Shown here one piece after another: positions 1-11,258 of a stretch of DNA of 64,000 nt. The translations under genes were made by a program, and so were the position numbers. Within the stretch, counting starts at the first letter, position 1; each line of letters begins with the position of its first letter. The stretch spans positions 19,082,057 to 19,146,056 of the forward strand of contig JAOANR010000002.1 in NCBI GenBank assembly GCA_030278955.1. Direction: 5' to 3'. Under the pieces are notes generated by a model. The model was not told where the DNA came from, did no database searches, and saw only the letters and a program-made list of their open reading frames with translations. The stretch comes from Hygrophila difformis. Lineage: Eukaryota > Streptophyta > Magnoliopsida > Lamiales > Acanthaceae.

Positions 1-2010
1 TGTAAGCGGCTCGATCGTGCTATGGCCAATGTTGCATGGGAGACTTTATTTGAGGATGGTCGCTTATTGCACTTGCCTAGGGTCGGATCTGACCATTGCC
101 CTTTAAAGCTTGTGTGTGGCGGGAGCCCAGCTAGTAACGCACCTCGACCGTTTCGGTGGGAGTGTATGTGGGCTGAACATACTCAGTATCATGAGGTCAT
201 CGAGAAATGCCAAGAGGAGACCGCTGGGAATTTTGTTCAGCTGTTGGAGGAGATCCGCGTCAAATCAGTTGTCTTTAATAATGAAGTTTTTGGCAATCTT
301 AGGGCGCGGAAGCGTAAGCTAAAGAATCGGCTTGCTGGAATTGAGAAGCACCTAGTTCATGTGGACTCGGCCTGGCTTTGGAGAATTTATGGTGAGGTTA
401 AGAATGAGCTTCATGAAGTCCTTGCCCAGGAAGAATTAATGTGGTTCCAAAAGTCTAGGGACTCTTGGGTGCGAGTTGGAGACAGGAATACGAAATACTT
501 TCACGCCAAGACCCAGATCCACAGGAAGCGCAATAAAATCTATGGACTTGAGTTGGAGGATGGTCAATGGGTGGATAACCAGGATACTTTGCAGTCGCAT
601 GTCATAGAATATTTTTCGGGGATGACTGCCGCCCCACATCTAGAGGAGATTGGTGCCGGGCTATCTAAATTGGATGGTATATCTGAAGTGCACAAGCAGG
701 AGTTGGCTATATCAGTGAGTGAGGTGGAGGTTGAATCGGCTATGTTCTCTATGAAATCTTTCGCGGCTCCGGGGCCGGATGGTTTTCCAGCAGGCTTTTT
801 CAAGAAATATTGGAGCATGCTCAAAGGGCCGATGACCAGCATGGTTCTTGACGCTATTGCTCAATGCAAGCTCCCCGATGGACTTGCCCATGCCTTCTTG
901 TGTCTGTTGCCTAAAGTGGATGTCCCACGCTCATTGAGGCAGTTCCGACCCTTGACACTATGCAATGTTGCCTTTAAATTGATCACTAAAATCCTGGTTC
1001 GTCGTCTCCGCCCTATTATGTGTGACATCATTGGTCCTTACCAATCTGCGTTTTTGCCGGGTAGGGGTACCTCGGATAATGCTATGCTCTTGCAAGAAAT
1101 TGTTGCTTCAATGGAACATCCTCGCTCGACTGTTCACGTGGCCATAATCAAAATTGATCTTACTAAGGCGTTTGGCATGGTAAGTTGGCAGTTTCTGGAA
1201 GATTGTTTGCTCGACCTTGAGCTCCCTGTTGGATGTCGTGAATTAATTATGGAGTGTGTGTTTTCAGCGAGCTTTTCTATCCTATGGAACGGATCTCCCA
1301 TTGGTAATATTCAGGCTCAACGTGGGCTCAGGCAGGGGGATCCCCTATCGCCTTATTTATTTGTTATTGTCATGGAAAAATTGTCCCGCACTATTCTTGA
1401 TTCGGTGCATGCTGGTGACTGGAAGCCAATTAAACTGTGTTCGGATGGCATGGGAATTTCTTATCTCATGTTTGCGGACGATCTACTATTTTGCACGGAG
1501 CTGGAGGAGGGGAGTATTCGTTGCATGGCGGATATCCTGGAGAGATTTGGCTCTCGGTCAGGCCTACACATGAACGCCGAGAAATCCAGTGCTTTTTGCT
1601 CTCCTACTGTTGTTGCCGCTCAGTCGGCCTTGTTGGAAAATCTCCTTGGAGTGACTGTAGTGCCTAATCTTGGTGCCTATCTTGGATTTCATATTATTCA
1701 TGGACGGCTACGTATAGCGCATTTTGATGGGCTGGTTCGAAAGAAGGAGGCGCGCCTATCAAGCTGGGCGACCTTTTTGCTTAATAAGGCCGGGCGTATT
1801 ACACTTGCTAGAGCTGTACTCAATGCTATGCCAATTTACATCATGCAGGTTCAAATGCTCCCTATTGGTGTTTGTTCTACCATTGATAAAATTGTTCGCC
1901 GATGGATATGGAAGGGCTCTGATGGGCGGGGGTTGCATCTTGTTAATTGGGATACAGTCACTCGTCCTCGTAAGCATGGGGATTGGGCATCAAACAATGT
2001 CGTCGAATGA
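1..2010 (+). pseudogene. LINE ORF2: endonuclease end and reverse transcriptase
   Basis: This is the ORF2 polyprotein that would nick target DNA and copy the LINE RNA. The endonuclease tail motif SDHCPL is followed by a linker and the RT motifs: FRPLTLCNVAFKLITKIL (fingers), a catalytic Asp in KIDLTKAF, QRGLRQGDPLSPYLF, and the FADD catalytic box near residue 490. The usual KAYDRV motif reads KAFGMV, an unusual loss of the second Asp, which is not the metal-binding one. The frame stays open upstream of the first Met at 22 (CKRLDRA, the normal continuation), so the real start is outside the window. The frame ends at 2010 just after a frameshift: GIKQCRRMNLAMLGKQLW, the normal continuation, appears in another frame from 1983. 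Confidence 0.88.
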
Positions 2011-2947
2011 ATTTGGCAATGTTGGGAAAACAACTTTGGCACTTCCTTTCCAACAATGATAAACTCTGGGTGGCGGTATTAAGAGGAAAATATGGAGTGG
2101 CGGCTGGTCTTATGCCTCGAGAGCACTATCGAAGTACTAAGGTCTGGCGTATGCTCATTAAGGTAGCTGCGGTTTTTAAGCATGCCTATGGTGTGAGGGT
2201 TGGAAATGGTATAGCTCGCTATGGTACTCGCCTTGGTGGCAAGGCCAATGCATGGCCGATCATGTTCCTTTTGTGGCTATTCAGGATTCTACACTTTGTA
2301 TCAAACATGTTATTGCGAATGGTAGGTGGAATCTGAGTGGACTTTACTCTTGGCTTCCTCAAGAACTTAAAACCACCATTGAAATGGAGCCGGCCCCTTT
2401 CCTCAATCCAGATGCAGTGGACCTCATGTGTTGGCGAGGAGACACTTCGGGTATGTATTCAGTGAGCTCTGGTTATCGGTGGCTACTCCCAGGGGATCAG
2501 GTTCTGGATGGCAATGGATGTGGAAAATAAACATTCCGGAGAAAATTGGTGTATTTTTATGGTTAGTTGGTCATGAGGCGTTGCCATGCAACCTGTTACG
2601 GTATCAACGTCAAATGGCCGCGGCTCCGCTTTGTTCAATGGGAGCATGTTGACGATTGGCGACATGCCTTATTTTTATGCTCGTGGGCTGATCAGATTTG
2701 GCTGCAGGGAGGGTTTCATTTGAGGGATATGATCCTTCAGGTTCATTCGCTTGATGGGAGGTATTGGTTGGAATGGGCATGGCATGTCTGGGGTGCACGA
2801 TTTTTGGCTCTCTTATGGATCATATGGTGTGAGCGCAATTGCAGGCTATTCCGGAACACCTGTCTTCCTCGTGACAGACTGCTAGCGAAGGCTGATCGGC
2901 TTCGTCGTCACATGATACGCCGAGATGCTCAAGTTTCTCGGCCGTGA
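1983..2947 (+). pseudogene. LINE ORF2 connector (zf-RVT-like) region, frameshifted
   Basis: The part of ORF2 between RT and RNase H is split over three frames. 1983-2336 carries GIKQCRRMNLAMLGKQLW, typical of the post-RT connector. 2428-2652 carries KINIPEKIGVFLWLVGHEALPCN, in the place of the zf-RVT domain (W-rich, with Cys and His). 2567-2947 carries the following W-rich stretch ending near LLAKADRLRR. The need to change frame at least three times shows several indels, so no continuous protein can be made. No promoter or other gene is seen here. Confidence 0.72.
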
Positions 2948-3015
2948 GTTTCCCTGCAGATCCGTTGGCTTGAAGATGGAGTGGAGGCATTATCCTTCAT
3001 ACTGATGGTTGTGTT

Positions 3016-3468
3016 TTGGCCATGGCTCGGCAGTCTGGATTTGGGGCTGTCTTGAGGCAAAGTAATGGGGATTGGCTTGGTGCTTGTAGTGGGAGCTTGG
3101 GGCCGCGGTCCATTCTTGAGGTGGAGATCCTTGCGCTCCGTTTTGGACTCCAGTATGCGGTGCAATTGGGCTTGCACGTCAGTGCATGTTACATGGATTC
3201 TTTGGAGGCTATTCGGTTAATTACTGGTTCGGCAAGGTTGAGTCATCATCTGTGGCCGGTGATCTTGGACGTGAAAACTCTACTGCTTGGAATGGGAGAT
3301 TGTTTGCTTCGACATGTGTTTCGTGAAGGGAATCGCGTGGCGGATGCATTCGCTAAGAGGGCTGCTGCTTCTGAGGATTTCTACACTACCTGGGCATTCC
3401 CTCCGGATGATATTGGGATGCTTCTAGCTCAAGATCAGGATGGCGCTACGTTCACTCGTCTGATTTAA
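3016..3468 (+). pseudogene. LINE ORF2 RNase H domain (RVT_3 type)
   Basis: This 150-residue stretch matches the C-terminal RNase H-like domain found in many plant LINEs. It shows GFGAVLRQSNGDWLGACSG (strand 1-2), LEVEILALRFGLQYA with the catalytic Glu, CYMDSLEAIRLI with the second Asp, and HVFREGNRVADAFAKRA with the final Asp. Its role is removal of the RNA strand after reverse transcription. The first Asp region lies just upstream (LHTDGCVLAMARQSG would be the expected context), close to the Met used here, so the listed start is only the first in-frame Met after a break. A run of T-rich sequence and then the A-tail at about 3531 follow. Confidence 0.82.
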
Positions 3469-3546
3469 CTTTTCTTGTTTTGCTTCTTTTCTTTTTTCCT
3501 TTGTTTGCTCGCCTATTCAGGCTGTTTCAACAAAAAAAAAAAAAAA

Positions 3547-3956
3547 TTCTTAAAGGTTATTAATTAAGACTTCAAATCTACTGTTGGGCAAAAATCAGAT
3601 AAAAAAATTTTGACTGTACATTTTGAAAATTAGATTCACCACTTTTTTTGAGGTCAGGCCTATAGGCTGTAGGCTGTAGCAATTTTAATAGTGAGTAGCA
3701 GTTTTCTAATCCCTCCAACCAATTCCCCTTTCTGGACAACATTTGTTCTATGTATCTCCTGCGTCTCCACAGCTTTTGAGGATGAGAATCTTCACTGATT
3801 AGTTTTTGTATTAAGTGAATAGCGGAGTAATAGATTATGCATTATTTCCTCTCGGATTGACCTGAGAATAGTGCCATCAGAACCCTAACCGGTTTTGCAT
3901 AGTTTCATCTGTTTTAGAAGCGGACCAAACATGTTCGACGAAATGTCTGAGAGAGA
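3547..3956. promoter_or_regulatory. Probable 5' region of the PORR gene
   Basis: About 410 bp lie between the LINE tail and the PORR start codon. It is AT-rich with no ORF and no clear TATA box that I can pick with confidence. It probably holds the gene's proximal promoter and 5' UTR. The LINE insertion would then have removed or displaced upstream promoter DNA. Confidence 0.4.
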
Positions 3957-5207
3957 ATGATATTCCTCCGGCGACGCGGTTTAGACAGCGTTACTTTCTT
4001 TGCGCGATACTTTAGCCCATTTTTTCAAACTCAGAAGCGCAGTCTTGTAAATGTGAAGCTTAAGTGGGCGAAGGACCCTGTTCTTGATTATGCAGTTTCT
4101 AGGACTGTGCACCTCAAAGCTACTTGTATTCTCGTTCAACTTCTCGGTTCGAATCCGGAGTTTTCTCTACCCATTTATCGTCTCAACAGATGCCGTGGGC
4201 AGCTTGGCCTCCCTCCGGATGTCAAGGTGTCCACTTTTCTTCGTTGTTACCCAAATATTTTTCAAGAATTTTATTGCCCTGATTCTGGAGGTACCCCTGT
4301 CCCATGGTATAAATTAACACCTGAGGCTTTGGATGTTCATAGGCAAGAAATGGGAGTTGTTTATGAGGATTTCTATGCTGATATTTTGAGTCGGCTTCAA
4401 AAGTTGCTTATGCTGACAAAAGAGAGATTCCTTCCTTTGCAGACTATTGATCAACTGAGATGGGATTTGGGGTTGCCGCATGATTATGAAAACACGTTTG
4501 TTACGAAGAATTCGGAGTTATTTTCTTTTGTGAAGCTACCTGATGAGCGTGTGGGTGTGAAATTATTGGTTTGGGATGATTGTTTGGCAGTATCTCAATT
4601 AGAATTGAGATATTCTGGCAATGTGGAAAAGAATGGGGCGTTGGAGTTCCCTATAGGGTTTCCAAGGGGATTTGGATTGAAAAGGAAGTGTATGGAGTGG
4701 TTGAACGAGTGGCAAAAGCTACCTTACACTAATCCTTATGTTGATGCGTCGCATTTGGACCGGAGAACGGATGTATCGGAGAAGAGGAATGTTGGGGTGT
4801 TTCATGAGATTCTGCATCTTACAATGCTCAGAAAGATGGAGAGGAAAAACGTGAGTAATTTGCGTGGTCCATTATGCATGCCACAAAAGTTTACCAAGGT
4901 GTTTGAAAGGCATCCTGGGATCTTTTACATATCAAAAAAAGGTGCCACACAGACAGTTGTTCTAAGAGAGGCTTATGATCGCGGACAGCTAATTGAGAAG
5001 CATCCACTTACTGACATCAGGGAAAAGTATGCAAGCTTGATGAAGGAGGGATTTTTAGATCGAAGCAGAGGATTATATAAGAAAGAGAGGGCTGTGTGTG
5101 AGGATCGCTTGTTGAACACTTCTGTTGGCGGAAGGAGAATTGCGTATAAGTTTGAATCTGAAACAGAGACTGATTTTGATTTGCTTTCAGAATATGAATC
5201 CGATTAG
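3957..5207 (+). CDS. PORR-domain protein (WTF1 family), probably organellar
   Basis: A 416-residue, intronless protein. After a basic, hydroxylated N-terminus suited to organelle import (residues 1-30: many Arg, Ser and Phe, no acidic run), it begins VKLKWAKDPVLDYAVSRT, the hallmark start of the plant organelle RNA recognition (PORR) domain, which runs to about residue 365. Conserved pieces include SNPEFSLPIYRL, FLRCYPNIFQEF, LQTIDQLRWDLGLP and FERHPGIFYISKKG. WTF1-type PORR proteins bind group II introns in chloroplasts or mitochondria and promote their splicing; the N-terminus and resemblance suggest a mitochondrial member (WTF9-like), which I infer. The C-terminus is acidic (ESETETDFDLLSEYESD). 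Length and single-exon structure are normal for the family. It is the only intact host gene I can support here. Confidence 0.9.
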   Translation: MIFLRRRGLDSVTFFARYFSPFFQTQKRSLVNVKLKWAKDPVLDYAVSRTVHLKATCILVQLLGSNPEFSLPIYRLNRCRGQLGLPPDVKVSTFLRCYPNIFQEFYCPDSGGTPVPWYKLTPEALDVHRQEMGVVYEDFYADILSRLQKLLMLTKERFLPLQTIDQLRWDLGLPHDYENTFVTKNSELFSFVKLPDERVGVKLLVWDDCLAVSQLELRYSGNVEKNGALEFPIGFPRGFGLKRKCMEWLNEWQKLPYTNPYVDASHLDRRTDVSEKRNVGVFHEILHLTMLRKMERKNVSNLRGPLCMPQKFTKVFERHPGIFYISKKGATQTVVLREAYDRGQLIEKHPLTDIREKYASLMKEGFLDRSRGLYKKERAVCEDRLLNTSVGGRRIAYKFESETETDFDLLSEYESD

Positions 5208-5320
5208 TATGAAAGAGGAAAAGTACTAGGTAAATGCTAATTCGTGTTTTGGATGACTGTCGCGATATTGCTTGGACTGTTTTAGAATTGATTCTTGTAA
5301 CTTCGTATGATTAATACTGT

Positions 5321-5364
<44 letters not shown>

Positions 5365-5988
5365 CTGTATTAAAGCATGACGAACAAATAGCTTTTTCCC
5401 AGTGATGCATTGATTGTAGTACATAACTTGTGATTAGCTTTCCCTGTCACTGGATGGAAACTATGAATGTAACGTCCTAGCCAACCTCCTACGGCTTTAA
5501 AATGCATCTATAGAGGAAAGGTATCGACAACCATAAAACTTGTTTTGTTCTCCTATTAATACAATAATGTAATATCACAGAATGAATGAGCGAAACGAGT
5601 TTGTCATAGTCTTGTAGAAATTCTAACATGTGTAACTTCTTGTAAAGCTTCTCAAGGTGTGCGGGTGTGCATGAGTGAGACAAAAACACACTGAAAAGAG
5701 TTTATATTGTTTGGTTTGTGGAATCAATTTTGACTACCGAACCGGCAACATCTAGAGTAATGGGCTGAAAATGGGGTGTTTCATTGAACCCTGATTTCTT
5801 TGTCAAAAATACAGCGTTTGTATGCACACAGATGTGTAAGAGGATGGAATATTGATGGATTCTGATTTCAAGTTGTCATTCCTTTCAACTTTGCTATTGG
5901 AGTTTTCACAGGAAATGTTGGTGGAAGCAATGAGGCAGGGCGTGAACCAAAAGTTTTATGTAAAAAGATGGAAGCAATTAGGCATACC
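5208..5988. other. 3' flank of the PORR gene with a 41-T run
   Basis: This stretch has no supportable gene. It contains an uninterrupted run of T at 5324-5364, which may be the A-tail of an inserted retroelement on the minus strand or a simple repeat. The rest is AT-rich and non-repetitive to the eye. Confidence 0.5.
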
Positions 5989-7481
5989 ATGTCCAGGGAA
6001 AAAAAACCCAAATAATCCCTTAATTTAACAAAATTTCCCAAACGGTCCATTCATTTTTGAATTCACTAAAACAATCCGCTAACTTGCTTAATCCTCGCCC
6101 AATCGATCCCAAACTCCCTTAATTGCATTCAAATCCAATGTGGCAAAAGAATTAGTGCAGTCAAATCTATGTTGACCCAACTTTGTGAAGGACATGGCCA
6201 TGTGGGCATGCCACATATGTAGACACGGTACATGTGGAAATTCATCACATCTTATCTAATTGAACTCATCCTGCAAACATTCTCTTCTTTCTCTACCTCT
6301 TCCACTGTTTCTGCACGCACAGATTTTCCAGATGGTTATCGCCATTAGATCGGAAGTCTCACTTTCCATATGTTACTTATTTCATTCTTTCCCACCAAAG
6401 ACACTTATTACTACACCATGAGAATTTTATGAAATATATTAAAGGGCAAATCTAGGGTGAAGAAACACAATCGAAATTCATTCTCAAATTTAGGCGTTTG
6501 AAATTTGAGAGAAGCACGATCCAAACAACAAAAATGAGGCAGAGGATAAATAACTAGCTCAAAAGGACTTCGTTGCTGCTCTCTGATCACCAAATAATTG
6601 TCGGACAGAAATTGTCTCGCCGGAGAAGATGATGAATAGTAACTCCGGCGAGGCTTTAAAATCTTTAAAAAAGGACAGATTTTATGTGCATTCGAATCAT
6701 TACAACATAAGGATATCGAATGTATGCTTGAAATTAAAAAAATCATACCATAGCTCATTGTTGCACAAACTTGGCCGGAATATCACTATCTTGACCGGAA
6801 TTTTGTCCGGATATCGTTTCTTAACCAATTTTGACGAACCTTATGTCGATTTCAACTGTAATCATTCATCGATTACAACCGTAAACTCAAAATAGAGTTT
6901 CGATCGACATATAACAAAAGTGATGAAAATTTGAAAAACAAAAAAAAGGATTTCAATCTCACGTAAATGTTACAGAATTAAAATGAAACCAACCTCGTCT
7001 TGAAGACGATCCCAACACGGTTTGATCATCGTCGGCCTCCAATCCGCAAACCCTAGTGTCAATTGGCCTCCAATGCAAACAGCATACATGAAGAATTGGA
7101 GCATAATGGGTTTTTTCTGAAACAGAGAAGGATGGGGGAGTTGTAGGTTGGGTGACATTTGGGAAAAAGGAGGCGGCCACGCTGCGGGATGGTGAAAATT
7201 GAGGTGGTGAGGGTGAAATTAGGCATCGGAAGTGTATTTGAGAGTTTCCCCAATACGGATTCCATCCATCCCGCCATGTAAGCAATTAAGTTGGGTCAAA
7301 ATGTATTGACCACGTTAATCTTTGTGCCATGTCAGATTAGAACACAATTAAAGGAGTTTGGGATCGATTGGGCGAGGATTAAACAAGTTAGGGGATCGTT
7401 TTAGTTAATTCAAAAATTAATGGACCATTTGGGAAATTTTGATAAATTAAGGGGCTATTTGGGTTTTTTTTCCCATGTCCA
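5989..7481. mobile_element. Non-autonomous Mutator-like element with long TIRs
   Basis: The two ends are near-perfect inverted repeats. The left end starts at 5996 (GGGAAAAAAAACCCAAATA) and the right end finishes at 7474 with its complement. Similarity carries on inward for about 200 bp on each side (about 5996-6195 and 7275-7474), including the shared blocks AATCCTCGCCCAATCGATCC and GACCCAACTT. ATGTCCA flanks both sides (5989-5995 and 7475-7481). The repeat can be stretched to 9 bp (CCATGTCCA) if the right terminal CC is counted as target. Long TIRs plus a duplication of up to 9 bp suit the Mutator superfamily. The interior encodes no transposase, and I recognise no captured gene in it. Confidence 0.82.
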
Positions 7482-8569
7482 TGTGTGATGTGTGATCTGA
7501 AGCACAAGCAGAAACTAGTGCAGACAATGGATCATGTGAAGTTGTCAACTCATCTTGGGCTTCTTATAAGAATGTATAATCACTTCCATCAAACTTATCA
7601 GCCAAAATTCCAAACCACCGACATGCCGATATATCTCAAGCCACCGTTCCAATTGCAAACACAATGACCTTCGTTCATATATATGTAGTACTACTAATCA
7701 ATTCTCTTTTGACAAAAAAGAAAGGAAAGTGTCGAATTATAGATCTGAGCGTTTGTAGTTTATAGTGGTGAGAGAGAAAATAAATCGCATGATTTGGAAA
7801 CAAAATTCCTATGTAGTACTACTAATCAATTCTCTTTTGACAAAAAAGAAAGGAAAGTGTCGAATTATAGATCTGAGCGTTTGTAGTTTATAGTGGTGAG
7901 GGAGAAAATAAATCGCATGATTTGGAAACAAAATTCCCCTTTAACAATCAAGTTAGTATCCTGACTATAATAAATCTGGATATGCGGACGTGTTCCAACC
8001 AAGGCAATGATGTGCTACGCGTCAACATGCCGTGCAATCATTCTATTCAGAGGCAAATTAATAATAATGGAAAGTGGATCTATCAAGACCCAAATTAATG
8101 GGCGTAATGATTGAGTGATTTGTGACTGCCATTTTCATAATGGAGAAAAAAATGGAAGTGTGGTGTGGCATTTGCAAATGAGTGTGAAAGATTTGAAACT
8201 TTTAATTAACAAAGGGAGCACTCTCCACAAAAAAAAAAAAAAAAAAATAAAGAATAGACAATCAACAAATCTTCAAAATAAATAACATTCAATTTAAAGA
8301 AAAAGAAACTGTTTAGACTACCAAGAACATGGTTACAGGCTGATGATAACATGGAGTTTGAAGGACATATTATAGCACTAGTAGGAGAACTGTGCGATGC
8401 ACAACGTAAAAGGATGTACAACTGCCTATGGAGAAAGGAAAAATAATTATAGGTAAATGTATGTGAGTTCCTATCTACCATAATTTATTTCAGGGGATTT
8501 TCCAATAACATATAGTTTATTTATATTCCTGTATTTTTTTTTGTGAGAAGGCACAATGTGGAATTCAAA
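7482..8569. other. AT-rich intergenic DNA with a tandem duplication
   Basis: There is no supportable gene in this stretch. It includes the 128-bp tandem duplication given separately and an A run at about 8229-8247. The remainder is AT-rich, non-coding DNA without a recognisable repeat family. Confidence 0.5.
7682..7937. repeat. Two-copy 128-bp tandem duplication
   Basis: Copy 1 (7682-7809) and copy 2 (7810-7937) both start TATGTAGTACTACTAATC and end GGAAACAAAATTCC. The only difference I see is GAGAGAG against GAGGGAG. Such near-identity points to a recent duplication. Confidence 0.95.
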
Positions 8570-8667
8570 CTAATCAAAATGGTCGTCGTCTTCGCCGTCG
8601 GAGGTAATAGAGATTATGTTTATGTCATCTTCAGAATCAGAAACTACATCAGTCCGAGTCCGTGGAT
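8570..8667 (-). pseudogene. Possible last exon of an unidentified gene, acidic C-terminus
   Basis: Read on the minus strand, a good acceptor (TTTTTCCCCCCAG) at 8668-8669 is followed by about 32 codons ending at a TAG at 8570-8572. The peptide is very acidic: VVSDSEDDINIISITS, then DGEDDDHFD at the end. This looks like a natural acidic protein tail. I do not recognise the gene and find no convincing upstream exon in 8.7-9.9 kb. It could be another piece of the gene-fragment mosaic to its right, which has the same strand, or the end of a degraded host gene. Confidence 0.35.
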
Positions 8668-10938
8668 CTGGGGGGAAAAATCAAAGGGAATTGGTTTTTA
8701 GTGCCCAGAACAAAACAAGGAAATGTACATGAGATTTCATAACCTGAGGAATTATAATTGGTGTTGGCTGAGTCAGTGGAGTGTATAGAGACAATGCTGG
8801 TTGAGTCGCTGGTTGAATCCATAATAACTTAATTTTTTGTAGCTTCAAAAAAACAATTGAAAATTTTTTTAGTGAACAAGGGAATGGGAATTTTTTGTTC
8901 AGACTGATCCATTCAAACAATGTTGTTATAATGTACAGCATCGCTACTTGTAATGGTCTTTTCTTGTACAGCATCACTACTTGTAATAGCCAACAATTGT
9001 TCAAGCAGGCTTTTCCTCAAATAATTCAGGTGTATTTGTTTGAAGAATGGATTGTTTGATACAACAATAGCATGGTATCGTCATTTAGTGAACCTAAGCA
9101 CACAGTAAGATTTAAATAGTAGGAATTGGGAGTAATTAGCGGGTACGAAGTAGATAACATCAAGGTTCTAAAACAACTTAAAATGGAATTGGAGTATTAT
9201 GATTAGCATAAAGATGGGGCGTGGCCAGCTGCATTTCCTAGTATATGTATTTGTGGGTTTTTTTTTGTAATTTTTGGCTGGGCTTTGTGAAGGCATTTTA
9301 ACGAACATATGGTATGCATAGTACAGGGTGATAAATGATAGGCCATTGGTAGAGAAAATGGGCTGTAGCAAGCATTTGTAATCGCCATATCGTTTAAAAC
9401 AAAGTATATAAAATTGCATGACCAGATTAGCAGCACATTCAACAGCGAAATTGGAAGGCATTTGGGGATTTGGGTCAGACAACACCATATGTGAATAAAT
9501 TGAAAGTGAAAAGAATGGAAAAAGAAAGCAATACCTAGGATTGATTGCGAGCACAAGGATCGAGCAAAGGAGTGTGAATAGATATGGGCGGACCAAGGAG
9601 GGGTGTGTAGCCGGGTTTTTTATGCCAGGCGGTGGGTGCGGTGCTGGATGGCAATGAACGGGGAGTTAGGGGTAGGGGAATGACAAGGTGGGAGGTAAAG
9701 ATTGATGGAAGAACGGGGCATTTCTGAAATGCAGGGCCTGCCAAAGGTGATGTGGGAATTGGACTGGGATAAAAATAAAAATTTATTTTTAATTGCGATC
9801 CAATGGTGGGAAGAAGAAGGGAATCCGGTTTGTTTTCTAGTGGATAGACAGATTGATGAGATTTGATTCAAGTATATGTGCAGGATTTGATATTAATAAA
9901 TAGGAATATGAGAGGGATGGGTTGACAAAACATAGATAGTCACGGGAGGAAAGTAGGGTTTAGTTTCTGTGAAAAATCTTGGACAAAAGGGGCTGCTCTG
10001 TCCCTCTATTTTATGTTGAGAGCAGTTTGTTTGGAATTCATAATCATAATAACAATTCAGAACGTGCCATTATTAACATCATAAAAGTAAGCTTTGCAAT
10101 AAGAACTCAAAAAGGGATAAGAAGTCAGGCTAAACCTAACCAGGATAAGAACTCAAAAAGGGTAAGAGAGAGAGAGCAAAAGAAACCGGAAATGACAATT
10201 TTATAGAATCTGAACCCTCTTACAATGAGCAACAGCTAAGGTGGCCGAAACAGCCAAAATGCTAAGATGGAGAATTGATTGAGTGGCCAACGGCCCTTCA
10301 CCATTCAACATTCAGCAGCCCTCCTTTTTTCCCACACTCAACAAAATCAACTGATCAGGATAAAAATGGAGTAAGCATGTTGCTGTGATTCCAAAACCCC
10401 CAAAATGATGGTAAGATAAGAAATGACATGTGTGCCTGAAAAAAATAATATCTAGTGACGCGATGCTAGAACCCCAAAAATGATGGTAAAATGGAATGAT
10501 GAATAGTGACTGATAGATATGACAATCAAATAAATATCAACATCATTTATTCATATGTACCCATCATTATATATACAGGCAATTGTCATGCATGTCATCT
10601 TCCAACGCATTGAAACACAATTTCTATGTCCAAATTCACTCTCAAATTACGGTACACCCAAACTTGAAACCCCACCATAGATATCCCCAAATTCTGAAGT
10701 GAAAAAAAAAAGCTTATGACATTCCATCTACTAAATGTTTGGAGACCAAGAATCTCCAAACCACATGATCCAGGCTACATCTTAGGGCATGCAAGATTGA
10801 ACATAATATAATTTAAAGCAAGCAAGCAAGCAAGGATCAGTAATGCTACAAAGGTTTAAGGAGGATAACAAGTCTGTCAAAGTTCAGGAAGCACCAAAGC
10901 CACAAATACAGAATCCAAGTTTGAAATGATAGCACAAA
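8668..10938. other. Non-coding DNA, no gene recognised
   Basis: About 2.3 kb without a supportable gene. Short ORFs here lack codon bias or known motifs. Between 10380 and 10500 a phrase like CCCCAAAAATGATGGTAA occurs twice. At 10452-10471 the sequence CTAGTGACGCGATGCTAG resembles a short inverted repeat ending in CTAG and is discussed under rejected ideas. Confidence 0.5.
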
Positions 10939-11258
10939 TCATATAGTTTGCAACTGAGAGAAGGATATCCGGATGATAGAACCACCAAGCGATGTAGCAT
11001 GCTTGCACAGAAGGGCTTCTGTAGCCTGCTCCTCATTTTCAAAATGAACAAGAGCCTGTTTCTTGCCATTCATCTCAAAAAGTTTTGTATTAACAATTGC
11101 TCCATGCTCTTCAAGGTGAGCTATGATCTCTTCTTCAGTCACATCCTGGGGGAGAGTAGAGATGTGGATCATTTTGGTTGGTGAGCAACAATACCGGTAA
11201 TTTTTGGCAGCATTTCTGTTAAAACGGTTCAGATTCGAGCTGGAGTAGTCCATCACTC
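10939..11258 (-). pseudogene. Last exon of a PTBP3-like splicing factor (RRM4)
   Basis: The minus strand shows an acceptor (CATTTTTAG) at 11259-11260, then about 105 codons to a stop at 10939. The peptide holds NRNAAKNYRYCCSPTK and then a full RRM: RNP2-like MIHISTL, helix VTEEEIIAHLEEHG, RNP1-like KQALVHFENEE, ending ISFSQLQTI. This is the fourth RRM and natural C-terminus of plant polypyrimidine-tract-binding protein homologue 3, which acts in nuclear and cytoplasmic RNA binding. None of the other RRM exons is visible in the 5 kb upstream; fragments of unrelated genes are found instead. So this is a relocated last exon. The reading frame is undamaged and could end a chimeric transcript. Confidence 0.85.

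Larger units (their letters stand above)
1..3546 (+). mobile_element. L1-type LINE, 5' part outside the window
   Basis: The stretch holds, in order, the end of an AP-endonuclease domain (GSDHCPL near residue 25), a reverse transcriptase, a zinc-finger-like connector and an RNase H domain. It ends in a run of about 15 A after 3531. This order and the A-tail are those of plant L1-type non-LTR retrotransposons that carry RNase H. The frame is open leftward to base 1, so the endonuclease start lies outside. Frame changes after about 1980 show that the copy is dead. It ends about 410 bp upstream of the PORR gene start, so it sits in that gene's promoter or 5' region. I could not identify target-site duplications because the 5' end is missing. 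Confidence 0.9.

Noticed and set aside
3957..5207. PORR gene as a processed retrogene because it is intronless and near a T run
   Set aside because: PORR-family genes are commonly intronless and the frame is intact, so no retrocopy needs to be assumed.
5324..5364. 41-T run as proof of a minus-strand retroelement tail
   Set aside because: No LINE or SINE sequence or target duplication is visible next to it; a simple repeat is as likely.
9168..9744. Overlapping minus-strand ORFs as a protein-coding gene
   Set aside because: No recognisable domain, no consistent splice structure, and overlapping frames of similar length; treated as non-coding.
10452..10471. CTAGTGACGCGATGCTAG as a Helitron 3' end on the minus strand (ending CTAG before AT)
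   Set aside because: The inverted repeat includes the CTAG itself and lacks the usual GC-rich hairpin 10-12 nt upstream; no matching 5' TC end could be fixed. It is kept only as a place to look.
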